Made by a program: the position numbers and the translations under genes | Shown: positions 27,220 to 35,068 of the stretch, in pieces | Layout: each line of letters begins with the position of its first letter | Position numbering within the stretch: the stretch's first letter is position 1 | DNA from: Porphyrobacter sp. | Lineage (GTDB): Bacteria > Pseudomonadota > Alphaproteobacteria > Sphingomonadales > Sphingomonadaceae | Direction of reading: 5' to 3' | DNA: 64,000 nucleotides | Assembly: GCA_016125555.1 (NCBI GenBank) | Contig: WGLN01000005.1 | Location: 45,585 to 109,584 of the forward strand | Notes under the pieces: generated by a model | What the model was told of the DNA's origin: nothing | Database searches by the model: none | The model's input: the letters and a program-made list of their open reading frames with translations, nothing else

Positions 27220-28320
27220 ATGAACTTCCCTACGCGCTTCCTTCCCCGCGTCCCGCGTCCCGCCGGTCTGCCGCCGCGTGAGAACCCCGCCTCCGGCCCC
27301 GCGACGACGCGCGCCGCAGAAGGACGCGGCGCGCTGCTGGCGCGGATCGCCTTGTTCATCGAGACCCATGACCTCGCGGTCACCGCCGGCAACCTGGCGA
27401 CCATCTGTGGCGGTTTGTCGGGCTCGCACCGCGAACTGGCGCAGGCCTTCGCCGCGCGCGAGATCTCCGGCGAGCCGATCGACCAGCGCTGGCTCGACAC
27501 GCTGGGGCGGTTCGACCCCGAAGGCCAGTCGCGCATCGCCGGGCTCGAGGCACTGATGGACAAGCTCGAATATTCGCTGATGCGCTTCGCCCAGACCGCA
27601 CGTTCGGCGCAAAGCGAGACCAGCGATCACCGCGGCGCGCTGGGCGCGCAGATCGAGGCGATGGCCGAGGTCGCGCTCGCGCCCGATGCGGCGGGCGAGC
27701 TGGCGCAGGTCCTCGACCTGTCGCGCGCGATGCTGGCGCGCATCGAGCAGGTCGAGGCGGCGATGGCGCGCAGCCAGGAGGAGACCGAGCGCCTGCGCGA
27801 AAACCTCGCCAAGGCACGCATGGAGGCCGATGTCGACCATCTCACCGGCCTGCCCAACCGCCGCGCCTTCGAGCGGCGGCTGGTCTCCGCGTCGCTGGAG
27901 GCGCGCGCCAAGGGAGAGAGCCTGTCGGTCGCCTTCTGCGATGTCGACCGCTTCAAGACGATCAACGACCGCCACGGCCACGAGGCCGGCGACCGGGTGC
28001 TGTGCGCGGTTGCCGCCACGCTCAACGAACATGCCGGCAATGCCTGCTTCGTGGCGCGCCACGGCGGCGAGGAATTCGTGCTGCTGTTCTACGGCATGGA
28101 CAAGCAGGCCGCATGCGTCCGGCTCGATGCGATCCGCCGCGCCCAGGCCGCCCGCCAGTTGATCAACCGCGACACCGGTCAGCCGTTCGGCCGGGTGACC
28201 TTTTCCGCCGGCGTTGCCGAGGTGACCGAGGATGCCGACAGCCGCAGCGCGCTGGGCCGCGCCGATGCGGCGCTCTACCGCGCCAAGGAGGCCGGACGCA
28301 ATCGCGTGGTGGTCGGCTAG
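27220..28320 (+). CDS. GGDEF-domain diguanylate cyclase in the flagellar cluster
   Basis: 366 residues from the ATG at 27220 (an in-frame ATG at 27166 would add 18). Residues 25-200 or so are a helical region without a recognised sensor fold, ending in a coiled-coil-like stretch. The GGDEF domain follows: DHLTGLPNRRAFERRL, FCDVDRFKTINDRHGHEAGD and the active-site ARHGGEEFVLL. The GGEEF signature is intact, so it should make cyclic di-GMP from GTP. No RxxD inhibitory site is found five residues before the signature. No membrane segment is seen. It lies divergently from flgA and convergent with the ExbD-like gene, pointing to a link with motility control. Confidence 0.85.
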   Translation: MNFPTRFLPRVPRPAGLPPRENPASGPATTRAAEGRGALLARIALFIETHDLAVTAGNLATICGGLSGSHRELAQAFAAREISGEPIDQRWLDTLGRFDPEGQSRIAGLEALMDKLEYSLMRFAQTARSAQSETSDHRGALGAQIEAMAEVALAPDAAGELAQVLDLSRAMLARIEQVEAAMARSQEETERLRENLAKARMEADVDHLTGLPNRRAFERRLVSASLEARAKGESLSVAFCDVDRFKTINDRHGHEAGDRVLCAVAATLNEHAGNACFVARHGGEEFVLLFYGMDKQAACVRLDAIRRAQAARQLINRDTGQPFGRVTFSAGVAEVTEDADSRSALGRADAALYRAKEAGRNRVVVG

Positions 28321-28778
28321 GGCGACGACGGCTCGCCGTCGTAGGCGAGGCTGGCGTAAAGCTCGGTGGTGCCGCCGGGCGCGATGATGGTGCGCACCGT
28401 CACCCCGCGCGCGCGCGCCTCGGCGGAGAGCCGCCGCGCCCCGGCCCAGGCCGCCGCCTCGCCGCCGGGACGATGGCGCGCGAACACCGTCAGCGTTGCG
28501 CGCGGATCGCGGGGCTGACCGGCCAGCCAGGTGCCGAGCCCCGGTCCGCCCGCGACCGGACGGTAGAGCGCCTGCGCGGCGGCCACCTCGGGCGCCGGGC
28601 GCACCGGCGCGGCCTCCTCGTCCCGCGCGGCGGCGTCGCTGCGGATGCGCCCGGCCCCCGCCCCTGCGGCGGGCAGGGCGGAGAGCGTCACCAGGAACAG
28701 GATCAAGGCGAGATCGGCGAGGATCAGCTGCCAGCCATGGCCGCCGCTCCGCGGGGCAAGCACACCCCCGGCGCTCAC
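28317..28778 (-). CDS. ExbD/TolR/MotB-like small stator-type protein
   Basis: 153 residues with a GTG start that overlaps the TGA of the ExbB-like gene (GTGA). One membrane helix near the N-terminus, WQLILADLALILFLVTLSALP, carries an Asp (about residue 22) at its start, the position of the proton-carrying Asp of ExbD, TolR and MotB. The periplasmic part is only about 110 residues, with a Pro/Ala-rich linker and a mixed alpha/beta end (ATLTVFARHRPGGEAAA, then GVTVRTIIAPGG). It has no OmpA-type peptidoglycan-binding domain, unlike the MotB at 38.6 kb. The pair is probably a proton-driven motor unit; what it drives is unknown. Its stop overlaps the GGDEF gene end by 4 bases. Confidence 0.65.
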   Translation of the reverse strand: MSAGGVLAPRSGGHGWQLILADLALILFLVTLSALPAAGAGAGRIRSDAAARDEEAAPVRPAPEVAAAQALYRPVAGGPGLGTWLAGQPRDPRATLTVFARHRPGGEAAAWAGARRLSAEARARGVTVRTIIAPGGTTELYASLAYDGEPSSP

Positions 28779-29449
28779 GCCACGCCCCTCAGGTGCGGGC
28801 GTCCGCCCAATGGCGGCCGGTCGGGTGCGGCGACCTGCTCGGAAAACCACTCGGCAAGGGTCTCGCGGGCCTGCTCGCGGGCGAGGCCGCGCCGCTCGAT
28901 CGCGCTCGCCAGGGGGTAGCAGAACAGGTGGGCAAGCAGCGCGCCGTAAAGCGTCGAGAGCACCGCGGTGGCGATCGCGCCCATGGTGACCGCGATGGCA
29001 TCGCCGCCGCTCGCCGGGGCGAGCCCGGTGAAGGCATAGAGCGTGCCGATCAGTCCGAACACCGGGGCCAGCTCGCCCGCCCAGACGAACACCTGCGCCG
29101 CCGACACCCGCCGCGCCTCGTCGAGCGCCCGCTCGGCGCGGCGGGCGCGGTGCATCGCATCGCTCGAGCCGTGGCGCAGGAAGGTCTCGAGCATCAATCC
29201 CAGCGCGCGGTCGGGCGGCAGTGCGGGGTTGGCGCGGTGCGTGCCGTCGCGCTGGATCGCGGCGACCGCCCGGGCCAGCGCCTTGCGGTTGGCCTCGGCG
29301 TCGAACGCGGGGCGGGCGAGCGCCCCCGCCTCGCGCAGCGCCGCGCCGAAATCGTGCCAGCCGCAACGCGCCGCGCAGGCCAGCACCGTGCCGGCCACCA
29401 CGATGGTGAGAGCCCCGGGATCGAACAGGGCGCTGAAACTGCTTGGCAT
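28775..29449 (-). CDS. ExbB/TolQ/MotA-family proton-channel protein
   Basis: 224 residues. One N-terminal helix (about residues 10-28), a cytosolic stretch of about 100 residues, then two helices (AGELAPVFGLIGTLYAFTGLAPA, and ATAVLSTLYGALLAHLFCYPLA). This three-helix order is that of ExbB/TolQ rather than the four-helix MotA. The GLIGTLYAF and TAVLSTLYGALLAHL segments match the conserved pore helices. It is translationally coupled to the ExbD-like gene and transcribed away from flgB, with a FliA-type promoter 46 bases upstream of its start. A canonical MotA is encoded separately at 37.7 kb. Confidence 0.8.
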   Translation of the reverse strand: MPSSFSALFDPGALTIVVAGTVLACAARCGWHDFGAALREAGALARPAFDAEANRKALARAVAAIQRDGTHRANPALPPDRALGLMLETFLRHGSSDAMHRARRAERALDEARRVSAAQVFVWAGELAPVFGLIGTLYAFTGLAPASGGDAIAVTMGAIATAVLSTLYGALLAHLFCYPLASAIERRGLAREQARETLAEWFSEQVAAPDRPPLGGRPHLRGVA

Positions 29450-29495
29450 CGGGTTCCCCTCGCTGACCGCGCGGGCAGCGCGGCGACACCAGCGC

Positions 29496-29523
29496 AGAAC
29501 GGCGCAGCGGGGAGCCGATTAAG
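29496..29523 (-). promoter_or_regulatory. Candidate FliA promoter of the ExbB/ExbD-like pair
   Basis: Minus strand CTTAA-N15-GCCGTTCT, identical in both boxes and in spacing to the site before flgM. The -10-like box ends 46 bases before the ATG at 29449. Confidence 0.6.
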
Positions 29524-29542
29524 CTAGGTATTTTCGGCAGGT

Positions 29543-29573
29543 CCTTGCCGCGCATCCGGCGCGTCCGGCAAGG
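29543..29573. promoter_or_regulatory. Inverted repeat between the divergent FliA-type and sigma-54 promoters
   Basis: CCTTGCCG and CGGCAAGG (8-bp perfect arms) enclose 15 bases containing an inner CGC/GCG pair. It lies about 55-85 bases upstream of the flgB sigma-54 -24 box, a usual distance for an activator binding site. Use as the enhancer of the GAFTGA activator encoded at 41.4 kb is inference. Confidence 0.35.
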
Positions 29574-29626
29574 GCTTGCCACCCCGGCGCCTTTCGGGAT
29601 CGCTCCGCCGGATGGTCGGCGCGAAC

Positions 29627-29642
29627 TGGCACGCTTCCTGCA
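29627..29642 (+). promoter_or_regulatory. Sigma-54 promoter of the flgB operon
   Basis: TGGCACG-CTTC-CTGCA with GG and GC 12 bases apart; only the first base of the -12 box departs from TTGC. It lies 64 bases before the flgB ATG and faces it. Confidence 0.8.
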
Positions 29643-29705
29643 AATCCCTCGGCGCGGCGATGGCGGCCTTTCTGCCTGCCACCCGCATTCACGAGGGGAG
29701 ACCCG

Positions 29706-30059
29706 ATGAACGAGACGCTTTTCGGCATCCACGGCGCGGCGCTGACCCTGCGCTCGCAGCGCATGGGCCTCATCGCCGGGAACATCGCCAATGCCGCCAC
29801 CCCCGGCTACAAGGCGCGCGACATCGATTTCGGCAAGGCGCTCGACGCCAGCCTCGCCCGCGCGCGCGGCGATCTCGCCGCCGACCCGCAAAGCGCGATG
29901 GTGTGGCGCACCCCCACCATGCCCGCGATGGACGGCAACACGGTCGAACTCGGGCGCGAACAGGTCGCCTTCGCCGAGAACGCGGTGGCCTATTCGGCGA
30001 CGCTCAGCTTCGTGACCGGCAAGGTCAGCACCATCACCCGCGCGCTGAAGGGCGAATGA
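29706..30059 (+). CDS. flgB: Proximal rod protein FlgB
   Basis: 117 residues. The N-terminal rod/hook signature is present (LRSQRMGLIAGNIANAATPGYKARDIDF), with the C-terminal SFVTGKVSTITRALKG helix. FlgB is the first axial subunit of the rod, joining FliE in the periplasm, and is exported by the flagellar system without a cleaved signal. First gene of the flgB-motB run; its TGA overlaps the flgC ATG (ATGA). Confidence 0.93.
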   Translation: MNETLFGIHGAALTLRSQRMGLIAGNIANAATPGYKARDIDFGKALDASLARARGDLAADPQSAMVWRTPTMPAMDGNTVELGREQVAFAENAVAYSATLSFVTGKVSTITRALKGE

Positions 30060-30472
30060 CCATGCCGGGCGAAACCCCCATGACGCTGTTCTCGCTGACC
30101 AGCCGCGCGATGAGCGCGCAGATGGTGCGGATGAACGCGGCGACCTCCAACCTCGCCAATGCCGGTTCGGTGTCCTCCACCGAGGAGGGCGCCTATCGCC
30201 CGATCCGCGCGGTGTTCTCGGTCGAGCTCGACCGCGCCTCGGGCCTCGCCGGGGTGGCCGCAGGGGGTCTGGTGCGCTCCGAGACCGCGCCGACCAAGCG
30301 CTACGATCCCGCGCACCCGCTCGCCAATGCCGAAGGCTACGTCTTCGAGGCCCCCGTCGATGAGACCGCCGAGATGGTCGAGATCATGGACAGTGCGCGC
30401 CAGTACCAGAACATCGTGCAGGCGCTCCAGACCGCCAAGCAGCTGATGCTCGAAACCCTGAGGAGCCAGTGA
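30056..30472 (+). CDS. flgC: Proximal rod protein FlgC
   Basis: 138 residues. It has the axial signature SAQMVRMNAATSNLANAGSVSS and the C-terminal helix VEIMDSARQYQNIVQALQTAKQLMLETL, typical of FlgC. The ATG at 30056 overlaps the flgB stop; in-frame ATGs at 30062 and 30080 are alternatives. Its stop overlaps the flgD ATG by one base. Confidence 0.92.
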   Translation: MTMPGETPMTLFSLTSRAMSAQMVRMNAATSNLANAGSVSSTEEGAYRPIRAVFSVELDRASGLAGVAAGGLVRSETAPTKRYDPAHPLANAEGYVFEAPVDETAEMVEIMDSARQYQNIVQALQTAKQLMLETLRSQ

Positions 30473-30831
30473 TGCCCGACACCCACACTTCCGCGATTTC
30501 CCCCGGCGCGCAGACCACGCTCGACCGCTTGAACACCCCCTCGCGCCTCACCGGCGGCGGGATGGCCTCGCTCGGCCAGGCCGATTTCATGCGGCTGCTG
30601 ACCACCCAGCTGACCTTCCAGGACCCGCTCGACCCGGCCGACAACAAGGACATGCTCGCGCAGATGGCGCAGTTCTCCGCGCTCGCCGCGAGCACCGACA
30701 GTTCGGCGCGGCTCGAGGAGATTTCGGGCAAGCTCGACCGGCTGATCGCCGTGCAGGAAGCCGCGCTGCGGCCTGCCGCGACGACGGCCCCGACAGCCGC
30801 GCCGACCGCCACCGATCCCGCCCAACCCTGA
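30472..30831 (+). CDS. flgD: Short hook-cap scaffold protein FlgD
   Basis: 119 residues. The conserved N-terminal FlgD core is clear: LGQADFMRLLTTQLTFQDPLDPADNKDMLAQMAQFS, followed by a coil (LEEISGKLDRLIAVQEA). The usual C-terminal FlgD Tudor/Ig-like region is absent: enteric FlgD is about 230 residues, and here the chain ends in an Ala/Pro/Thr tail. AGGAG lies 6 bases before the ATG. FlgD caps the growing hook; the truncated form pairs with an unusually short hook protein next door. Confidence 0.88.
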   Translation: MPDTHTSAISPGAQTTLDRLNTPSRLTGGGMASLGQADFMRLLTTQLTFQDPLDPADNKDMLAQMAQFSALAASTDSSARLEEISGKLDRLIAVQEAALRPAATTAPTAAPTATDPAQP

Positions 30832-30858
30832 TTTCCCCCAGCACAGGAACCCAAACCC

Positions 30859-31671
30859 ATGTCTTTCTTCACCTCCCTCAGCGGGCTGCGCAACGCCCAG
30901 ACCGATCTCCAGGTCATCGCGCACAACATCGCCAACGCCGAAACGGTCGGCTTCAAGAAGAGCTCGGCGCAGTTCGCCGACCTCGTCGCGACCGGCTCGG
31001 CCACCGATCCGCGCCGCACCGCCGGGATCGGCGCGACCGTCTCCTCGATCACCCAGGACTTCGCGCTCGGCCCGCTCGAACAGACCGGCCGCAGCCTCGA
31101 CCTGGCGATCGACGGTGACGGCTTCTTCGCGCTCGAGAACCCCTTCTCGGGCGACCTCAGCTTCACCCGCAACGGCAATTTCCAGCTGCTCGCCACCGGC
31201 GAGTTGCAGGATGCGACCGGCAACCGTCTCCAGGCCTTCCCGGTCGACGCCGCGGGCGTGCCCACCTCGACCGTGCCGACCGACGTGATCGTCCCGCTCA
31301 CCAATGCCGCAGGCTCGGCGCTCGCCAACGTCACGATCGACAATCGCGGGATCGTCAAGGCCGCCTATGCCGATGGCACCGCCGAGCCGGTCGGGCAGGT
31401 CGCGCTCGCCACCTTCGCCGCCCCCGGGGGCCTTCGCGCGATCGGCCAGACCAAGTGGCAGGCCTCGGTCGATTCCGGCCCGCCGAGCTTCGGCAGCCCC
31501 GGCATCGGCGCCAATGGCGAACTGCTGAGCGGCGCGCTCGAACGCTCGAACGTCGATCTTGCCGAGGAGATGGTCTCGCTGCTCACCGCGCAGCGCAACT
31601 TCCAGGCCAATGCCCGCGCGATCGATACCGCGACCCAGATCTCGCAGACCGTGCTCAACCTCAGGCAGTAA
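30859..31671 (+). CDS. flgE: Short flagellar hook protein FlgE
   Basis: 270 residues. N-terminal D0 signature LRNAQTDLQVIAHNIANAETVGFKKS, middle DGDGFFALENP, SFTRNGNFQLLATGELQD and C-terminal LAEEMVSLLTAQRNFQANARAIDTA. Position between flgD and flgF makes it FlgE, although the length is that of a rod protein (FlgF/FlgG about 250-260) and about 130 residues less than enteric FlgE; the variable surface domain seems missing. A hook made of it should be thin. The other possibility is a second FlgF/G-like rod protein, with the true hook gene elsewhere. Confidence 0.8.
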   Translation: MSFFTSLSGLRNAQTDLQVIAHNIANAETVGFKKSSAQFADLVATGSATDPRRTAGIGATVSSITQDFALGPLEQTGRSLDLAIDGDGFFALENPFSGDLSFTRNGNFQLLATGELQDATGNRLQAFPVDAAGVPTSTVPTDVIVPLTNAAGSALANVTIDNRGIVKAAYADGTAEPVGQVALATFAAPGGLRAIGQTKWQASVDSGPPSFGSPGIGANGELLSGALERSNVDLAEEMVSLLTAQRNFQANARAIDTATQISQTVLNLRQ

Positions 31672-31674
31672 GCG

Positions 31675-32421
31675 ATGGACCGGCTGATCTACACCGCCAT
31701 GACCGCGATGAACGCGGCGATGGACCGGCAGCGGGTGGTGGCGAACAACCTCGCCAACGCCTCGACGCCGGGCTTTCGCCAGGAAATCTTCGCGGTCACG
31801 CCCGCCACGCTGGTCGACGGCTCGCTGGAGGCCCGCGCGCTGGCGCGCGGCAACGTGCGCGGCGCCGACATGACGACGGCGCGGGTGGTGCCGACCGGCA
31901 ACCCGCTGGACGTCGCGCTGGAAGGCGCGGCGCTGCTCGCCTTCCGCGCGCCCGACCTCAAGGGCGAGGTGTACTCGCGGCGCGGCGATCTCAAGGTCTC
32001 CGCTTCCGGCGTGATCGAGAACGGCGAAGGCCTCGCCGTGCTCGGCGAAAGCGGCGCGCCGATCACCGTCCCGCCCGGTTTCAGCATCGCGATCGCCGCC
32101 GACGGCACGATCATGGCGAGCGACCCCGCCGCGCCCGGTGCCCAGCCCGAGGCGATCGACAAGCTCCGGCTGGTCAGCCCGGCGGGCAGCACGCTCGCCA
32201 AGGGGATCGATTCCTTCCTCAAGGTTCCGAACGGGGGCGTGCTGCCCCCCGATCCGACCGCGCGGCTCAAGACCGGCACGCTCGAGATGTCCAATGTCGA
32301 GACCGCCGACACGCTGGTGCAGATGATCGAGGCGCAGCGCGCCTTCGAGCAGCGGGCGAAGATCATCGCCACCGCCGGCACGCTCGACGAAGCCTCCAGC
32401 GGCCTGATGGCGCTGCGCTGA
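31675..32421 (+). CDS. flgF: Rod protein FlgF
   Basis: 248 residues. Signatures MDRLIYTAMTAMNAAMDRQ, NNLANASTPGFRQE and the C-terminal VETADTLVQMIEAQRAFEQRAKI. FlgF forms the proximal rod/distal rod joint in the periplasm. Starts 3 bases after flgE. Confidence 0.92.
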   Translation: MDRLIYTAMTAMNAAMDRQRVVANNLANASTPGFRQEIFAVTPATLVDGSLEARALARGNVRGADMTTARVVPTGNPLDVALEGAALLAFRAPDLKGEVYSRRGDLKVSASGVIENGEGLAVLGESGAPITVPPGFSIAIAADGTIMASDPAAPGAQPEAIDKLRLVSPAGSTLAKGIDSFLKVPNGGVLPPDPTARLKTGTLEMSNVETADTLVQMIEAQRAFEQRAKIIATAGTLDEASSGLMALR

Positions 32422-32441
32422 TTACCAAGGGAGCCTGAACA

Positions 32442-33233
32442 ATGCCCACTTCCGCCCTTCACGTCGCCCGCACGGGCCTCGAGGCGCAGGACGCGCGGAT
32501 GCGCGTCATCGCCAACAACCTCGCCAATATCGGCACCACCGGCTTCAAGCGCGACCGCGCCGACTTCGCGACGCTCGCCTATCAGGAGCAGCGCGTCGCC
32601 GGGCAACAATCGACCGGGCAGACCGCCTTCGCGGTGGGCCTCAACCTCGGCACCGGGGTGCAGGTGCAGGGCACCACCCGGATCGACGCGCAGGGCACGC
32701 TCAACAACACCGCCAACCCGCTCGACCTCGCCTTGGATGGCCCCGGCTTCTTCCAGGTTGAGCTGCCCGGCGGCGGCCAGCCGGGCTATACCCGCGCGGG
32801 CAATTTCACCCTCTCGAACGACGGCACGCTGGTGACGGCGCAAGGCTATGCGCTCCAGCCGCCGATCCAGGTGCCCGCGGGCGCGCAGTCGATCACCATC
32901 GCCCCCGACGGCACGGTGAGCGCGCTGACCCCCGGCAATGCCGCCCCCCAGCTGCTCGGCCAGCTGACCGTCGCCAGCTTCGTCAACCCCGCGGGGCTGC
33001 GCGCGATCGGCGACAACTTCCTTGTAGAAACCGCCGCCTCGGGCCCTGCCGAACAGGGCTTCGCGGGCGAGAACGGGCGCGGCCAGGTCCGCCAGGGGAT
33101 GCTCGAGGCCTCGAACGTCAATGTCGTCGAGGAGCTGGTCGAGATGATCGAGGCGCAGCGCGCCTACGAGATCAATTCCAAGATGGTGAGCGCGGTCGAC
33201 GAGATGCTGCGCAACGCCAACCAGACGCTGTGA
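32442..33233 (+). CDS. flgG: Distal rod protein FlgG
   Basis: 263 residues. HVARTGLEAQDARMRVIANNLANIGTTGFKRDRADF at the start, GYTRAGNFTLSNDGTLV and PLDLALDGPGFFQVE in the middle, and EASNVNVVEELVEMIEAQRAYEINSKM at the end, all diagnostic for FlgG. It makes the drive-shaft part of the rod that passes the P and L rings. Eight bases separate its stop from the flgH ATG. Confidence 0.95.
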   Translation: MPTSALHVARTGLEAQDARMRVIANNLANIGTTGFKRDRADFATLAYQEQRVAGQQSTGQTAFAVGLNLGTGVQVQGTTRIDAQGTLNNTANPLDLALDGPGFFQVELPGGGQPGYTRAGNFTLSNDGTLVTAQGYALQPPIQVPAGAQSITIAPDGTVSALTPGNAAPQLLGQLTVASFVNPAGLRAIGDNFLVETAASGPAEQGFAGENGRGQVRQGMLEASNVNVVEELVEMIEAQRAYEINSKMVSAVDEMLRNANQTL

Positions 33234-33241
33234 GGCCCGCG

Positions 33242-33958
33242 ATGACCCGGAAACTTGCGGTTCTCGCCACGCCGCTGCTGCTTTCGGCCTGCATGGGCGT
33301 GGGCGGCGGCGGCCCCATGTCGGGCTTCGCCGCGCCCCCGCCCCCAGGCGCGCCGATGGTGGCGGCCGCGCCAAGCGATCCGCTGCCGGTCGCCGCTCCC
33401 GGCCCGGTCACGCCGGCGGCCAGCGCGGGCGCGATCTTCCAGGCGGGCACCGGCTATGCGGGCCTCGTCACCGGGACCCGCGCGCGGCAACTGGGCGACA
33501 TGGTGACGATCATCCTCACCGAGGCGACCACCACCACCAAGAGCACCACCGGCCAGACCGGCCGCTCGGGCAGCTTCGGGATCACCCCGCCCACCGCGGG
33601 TCCGCTCAGCTTCCTCAACCCCGAAGCCCTTAAGGCTGCGGCCGAAGGGTCGTTCAAGGGAGGGGGCAATGCCGCGCAGCAGAGCCGTCTGAACGGGGCC
33701 GTCGCGGTGACCATCGCCGCGATCTACCCCAACGGCACCGCCGAAGTGGTCGGAGAAAAGCAGATGATGTTCAGCCAGGGCGACGAATGGGTGCAATTCG
33801 CCGGTCGCATCCGGCTGGTCGATATCGACAGCGACAACCGCCTCGCCTCCTCGCAGGTCGCCAATGCCCGGATCATCTATTCGGGCAAGGGTGCCGTGCA
33901 GCAGGCCAGCCGGCCCGGCTGGCTCAGCCGCTTCTTCAGCATGATTTCGCCGTTCTGA
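33242..33958 (+). CDS. flgH: L-ring lipoprotein FlgH
   Basis: 238 residues. The signal peptide ends in a lipobox (LLLSAC), so the mature protein is lipidated and sits in the outer membrane as the L ring. The FlgH core is present: YAGLVTGTRARQLGDMVTIILTE, then VTIAAIYPNGTAEVVGEKQM and IRLVDIDSDNRLASSQVANARIIYSG. The ATG at 33242 with GAGG 6 bases upstream is used; an earlier in-frame codon would precede the signal peptide. Confidence 0.94.
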   Translation: MTRKLAVLATPLLLSACMGVGGGGPMSGFAAPPPPGAPMVAAAPSDPLPVAAPGPVTPAASAGAIFQAGTGYAGLVTGTRARQLGDMVTIILTEATTTTKSTTGQTGRSGSFGITPPTAGPLSFLNPEALKAAAEGSFKGGGNAAQQSRLNGAVAVTIAAIYPNGTAEVVGEKQMMFSQGDEWVQFAGRIRLVDIDSDNRLASSQVANARIIYSGKGAVQQASRPGWLSRFFSMISPF

Positions 33959-33970
33959 GGAGAGCCTGCG

Positions 33971-35068
33971 ATGCTGCGCATTCTTCCCCTGCTGCTCGCC
34001 CTGCTGGCAGCCTTCGCCCCCGCCCCCGCCGCCGCCGAGCGCATTCGCGACCTCGGCCAGTTCGAGGGGCTGCGCGCCAACCAGCTGACCGGCTATGGCG
34101 TCGTCGTCGGGCTGCAGGGCACCGGCGACAACAACCTGCAATACGTGACCGAGGCGATGAAGGGCGTGTCGGGGCGGCTCGGGCTGCAACTGCCGCCGGG
34201 CGTCTCGCCGATCCTGCGCAATGCCGCGGCGGTGATCGTCACCGCCGAACTGCCGCCCTTCGCCAAGCCCGGCCAGCGCATCGACATCACCGTCTCCACC
34301 CTCGGCCAGGCGATGTCGCTGCGCGGCGGCGCGCTGGTGCTGACCCCGCTCTACGGCGCGGACGGGCAGATCTACGCGATGGCGCAGGGCAATGTCGCGG
34401 TTGGTGGTCTGGGCGTATCGGGCCGCGACGGTTCGCAGCTCACCGTCAATGTCGCAACCGTCGGCCGGATCGCCGACGGGGCGACGGTGGAGCGCGCGGT
34501 CGCGACCGGCTTCGATGCCGCCCCGACGCTGCGTTTCAACCTCCACGAGGCCGACTTCCTCACCGCCGCGCGGGTGCGCGATGCGATCAACGCCCGCTGG
34601 CCCGGGATCGCCGCCATCGCCGACGGGGTGAGCATCGAGCTCGCCCTGCCGCAGGGCAACGACATGCGCGCCGCGATGATGGCCGAGATCGAGATGCTCA
34701 ATGTCACCCCCGCCCCGGTCGCCGCGCGGGTGATCGTCAACAGCCGCACCGGCACGGTGGTGATCAACGACGCGGTGCGCCTCTCGCCCGCGGCGGTCAG
34801 CCACGGCAAGCTGGTGATCCGCATCGAGGAGAACCCCACTGTGGTGCAGCCTGCGCCCTTCAGCCGCGGCCAGACCGCGGTCGAACCCAGCAGCAACATC
34901 TCCGTGAGCGAGCGCGAGGACCGGGTCGCCTACATGCCCGGCGCCGCCTCGCTGTCGGAGATCGTCGATGCGCTGAACCTGCTCGGGGTCGGCGCTTCGG
35001 ACCTCGTGGTGATCCTCGAAAGCCTCAAGCAGGCGGGCAGCCTGCAGGCCGAAATGGTGGTGTTGTGA
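33971..35068 (+). CDS. flgI: P-ring protein FlgI
   Basis: 365 residues with a signal peptide (LLLALLAAFAPAPAAA) and the family start ERIRDLGQFEGLRANQLTGYG. Further blocks: GDNNLQYVTEAMKGVSGRLG and AAVIVTAELPPFAKPGQRIDI. It forms the periplasmic P ring round the rod in the peptidoglycan layer, assisted by FlgA. Its TGA overlaps the flgJ GTG (GTGA). Confidence 0.95.
   Translation: MLRILPLLLALLAAFAPAPAAAERIRDLGQFEGLRANQLTGYGVVVGLQGTGDNNLQYVTEAMKGVSGRLGLQLPPGVSPILRNAAAVIVTAELPPFAKPGQRIDITVSTLGQAMSLRGGALVLTPLYGADGQIYAMAQGNVAVGGLGVSGRDGSQLTVNVATVGRIADGATVERAVATGFDAAPTLRFNLHEADFLTAARVRDAINARWPGIAAIADGVSIELALPQGNDMRAAMMAEIEMLNVTPAPVAARVIVNSRTGTVVINDAVRLSPAAVSHGKLVIRIEENPTVVQPAPFSRGQTAVEPSSNISVSEREDRVAYMPGAASLSEIVDALNLLGVGASDLVVILESLKQAGSLQAEMVVL

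Noticed and set aside
30859..31671. Calling this gene a second FlgF/FlgG rather than FlgE
   Set aside because: Length favours a rod protein, but the order flgD-(this)-flgF-flgG and the absence of any other hook gene in the cluster favour FlgE; the doubt is recorded in the entry.
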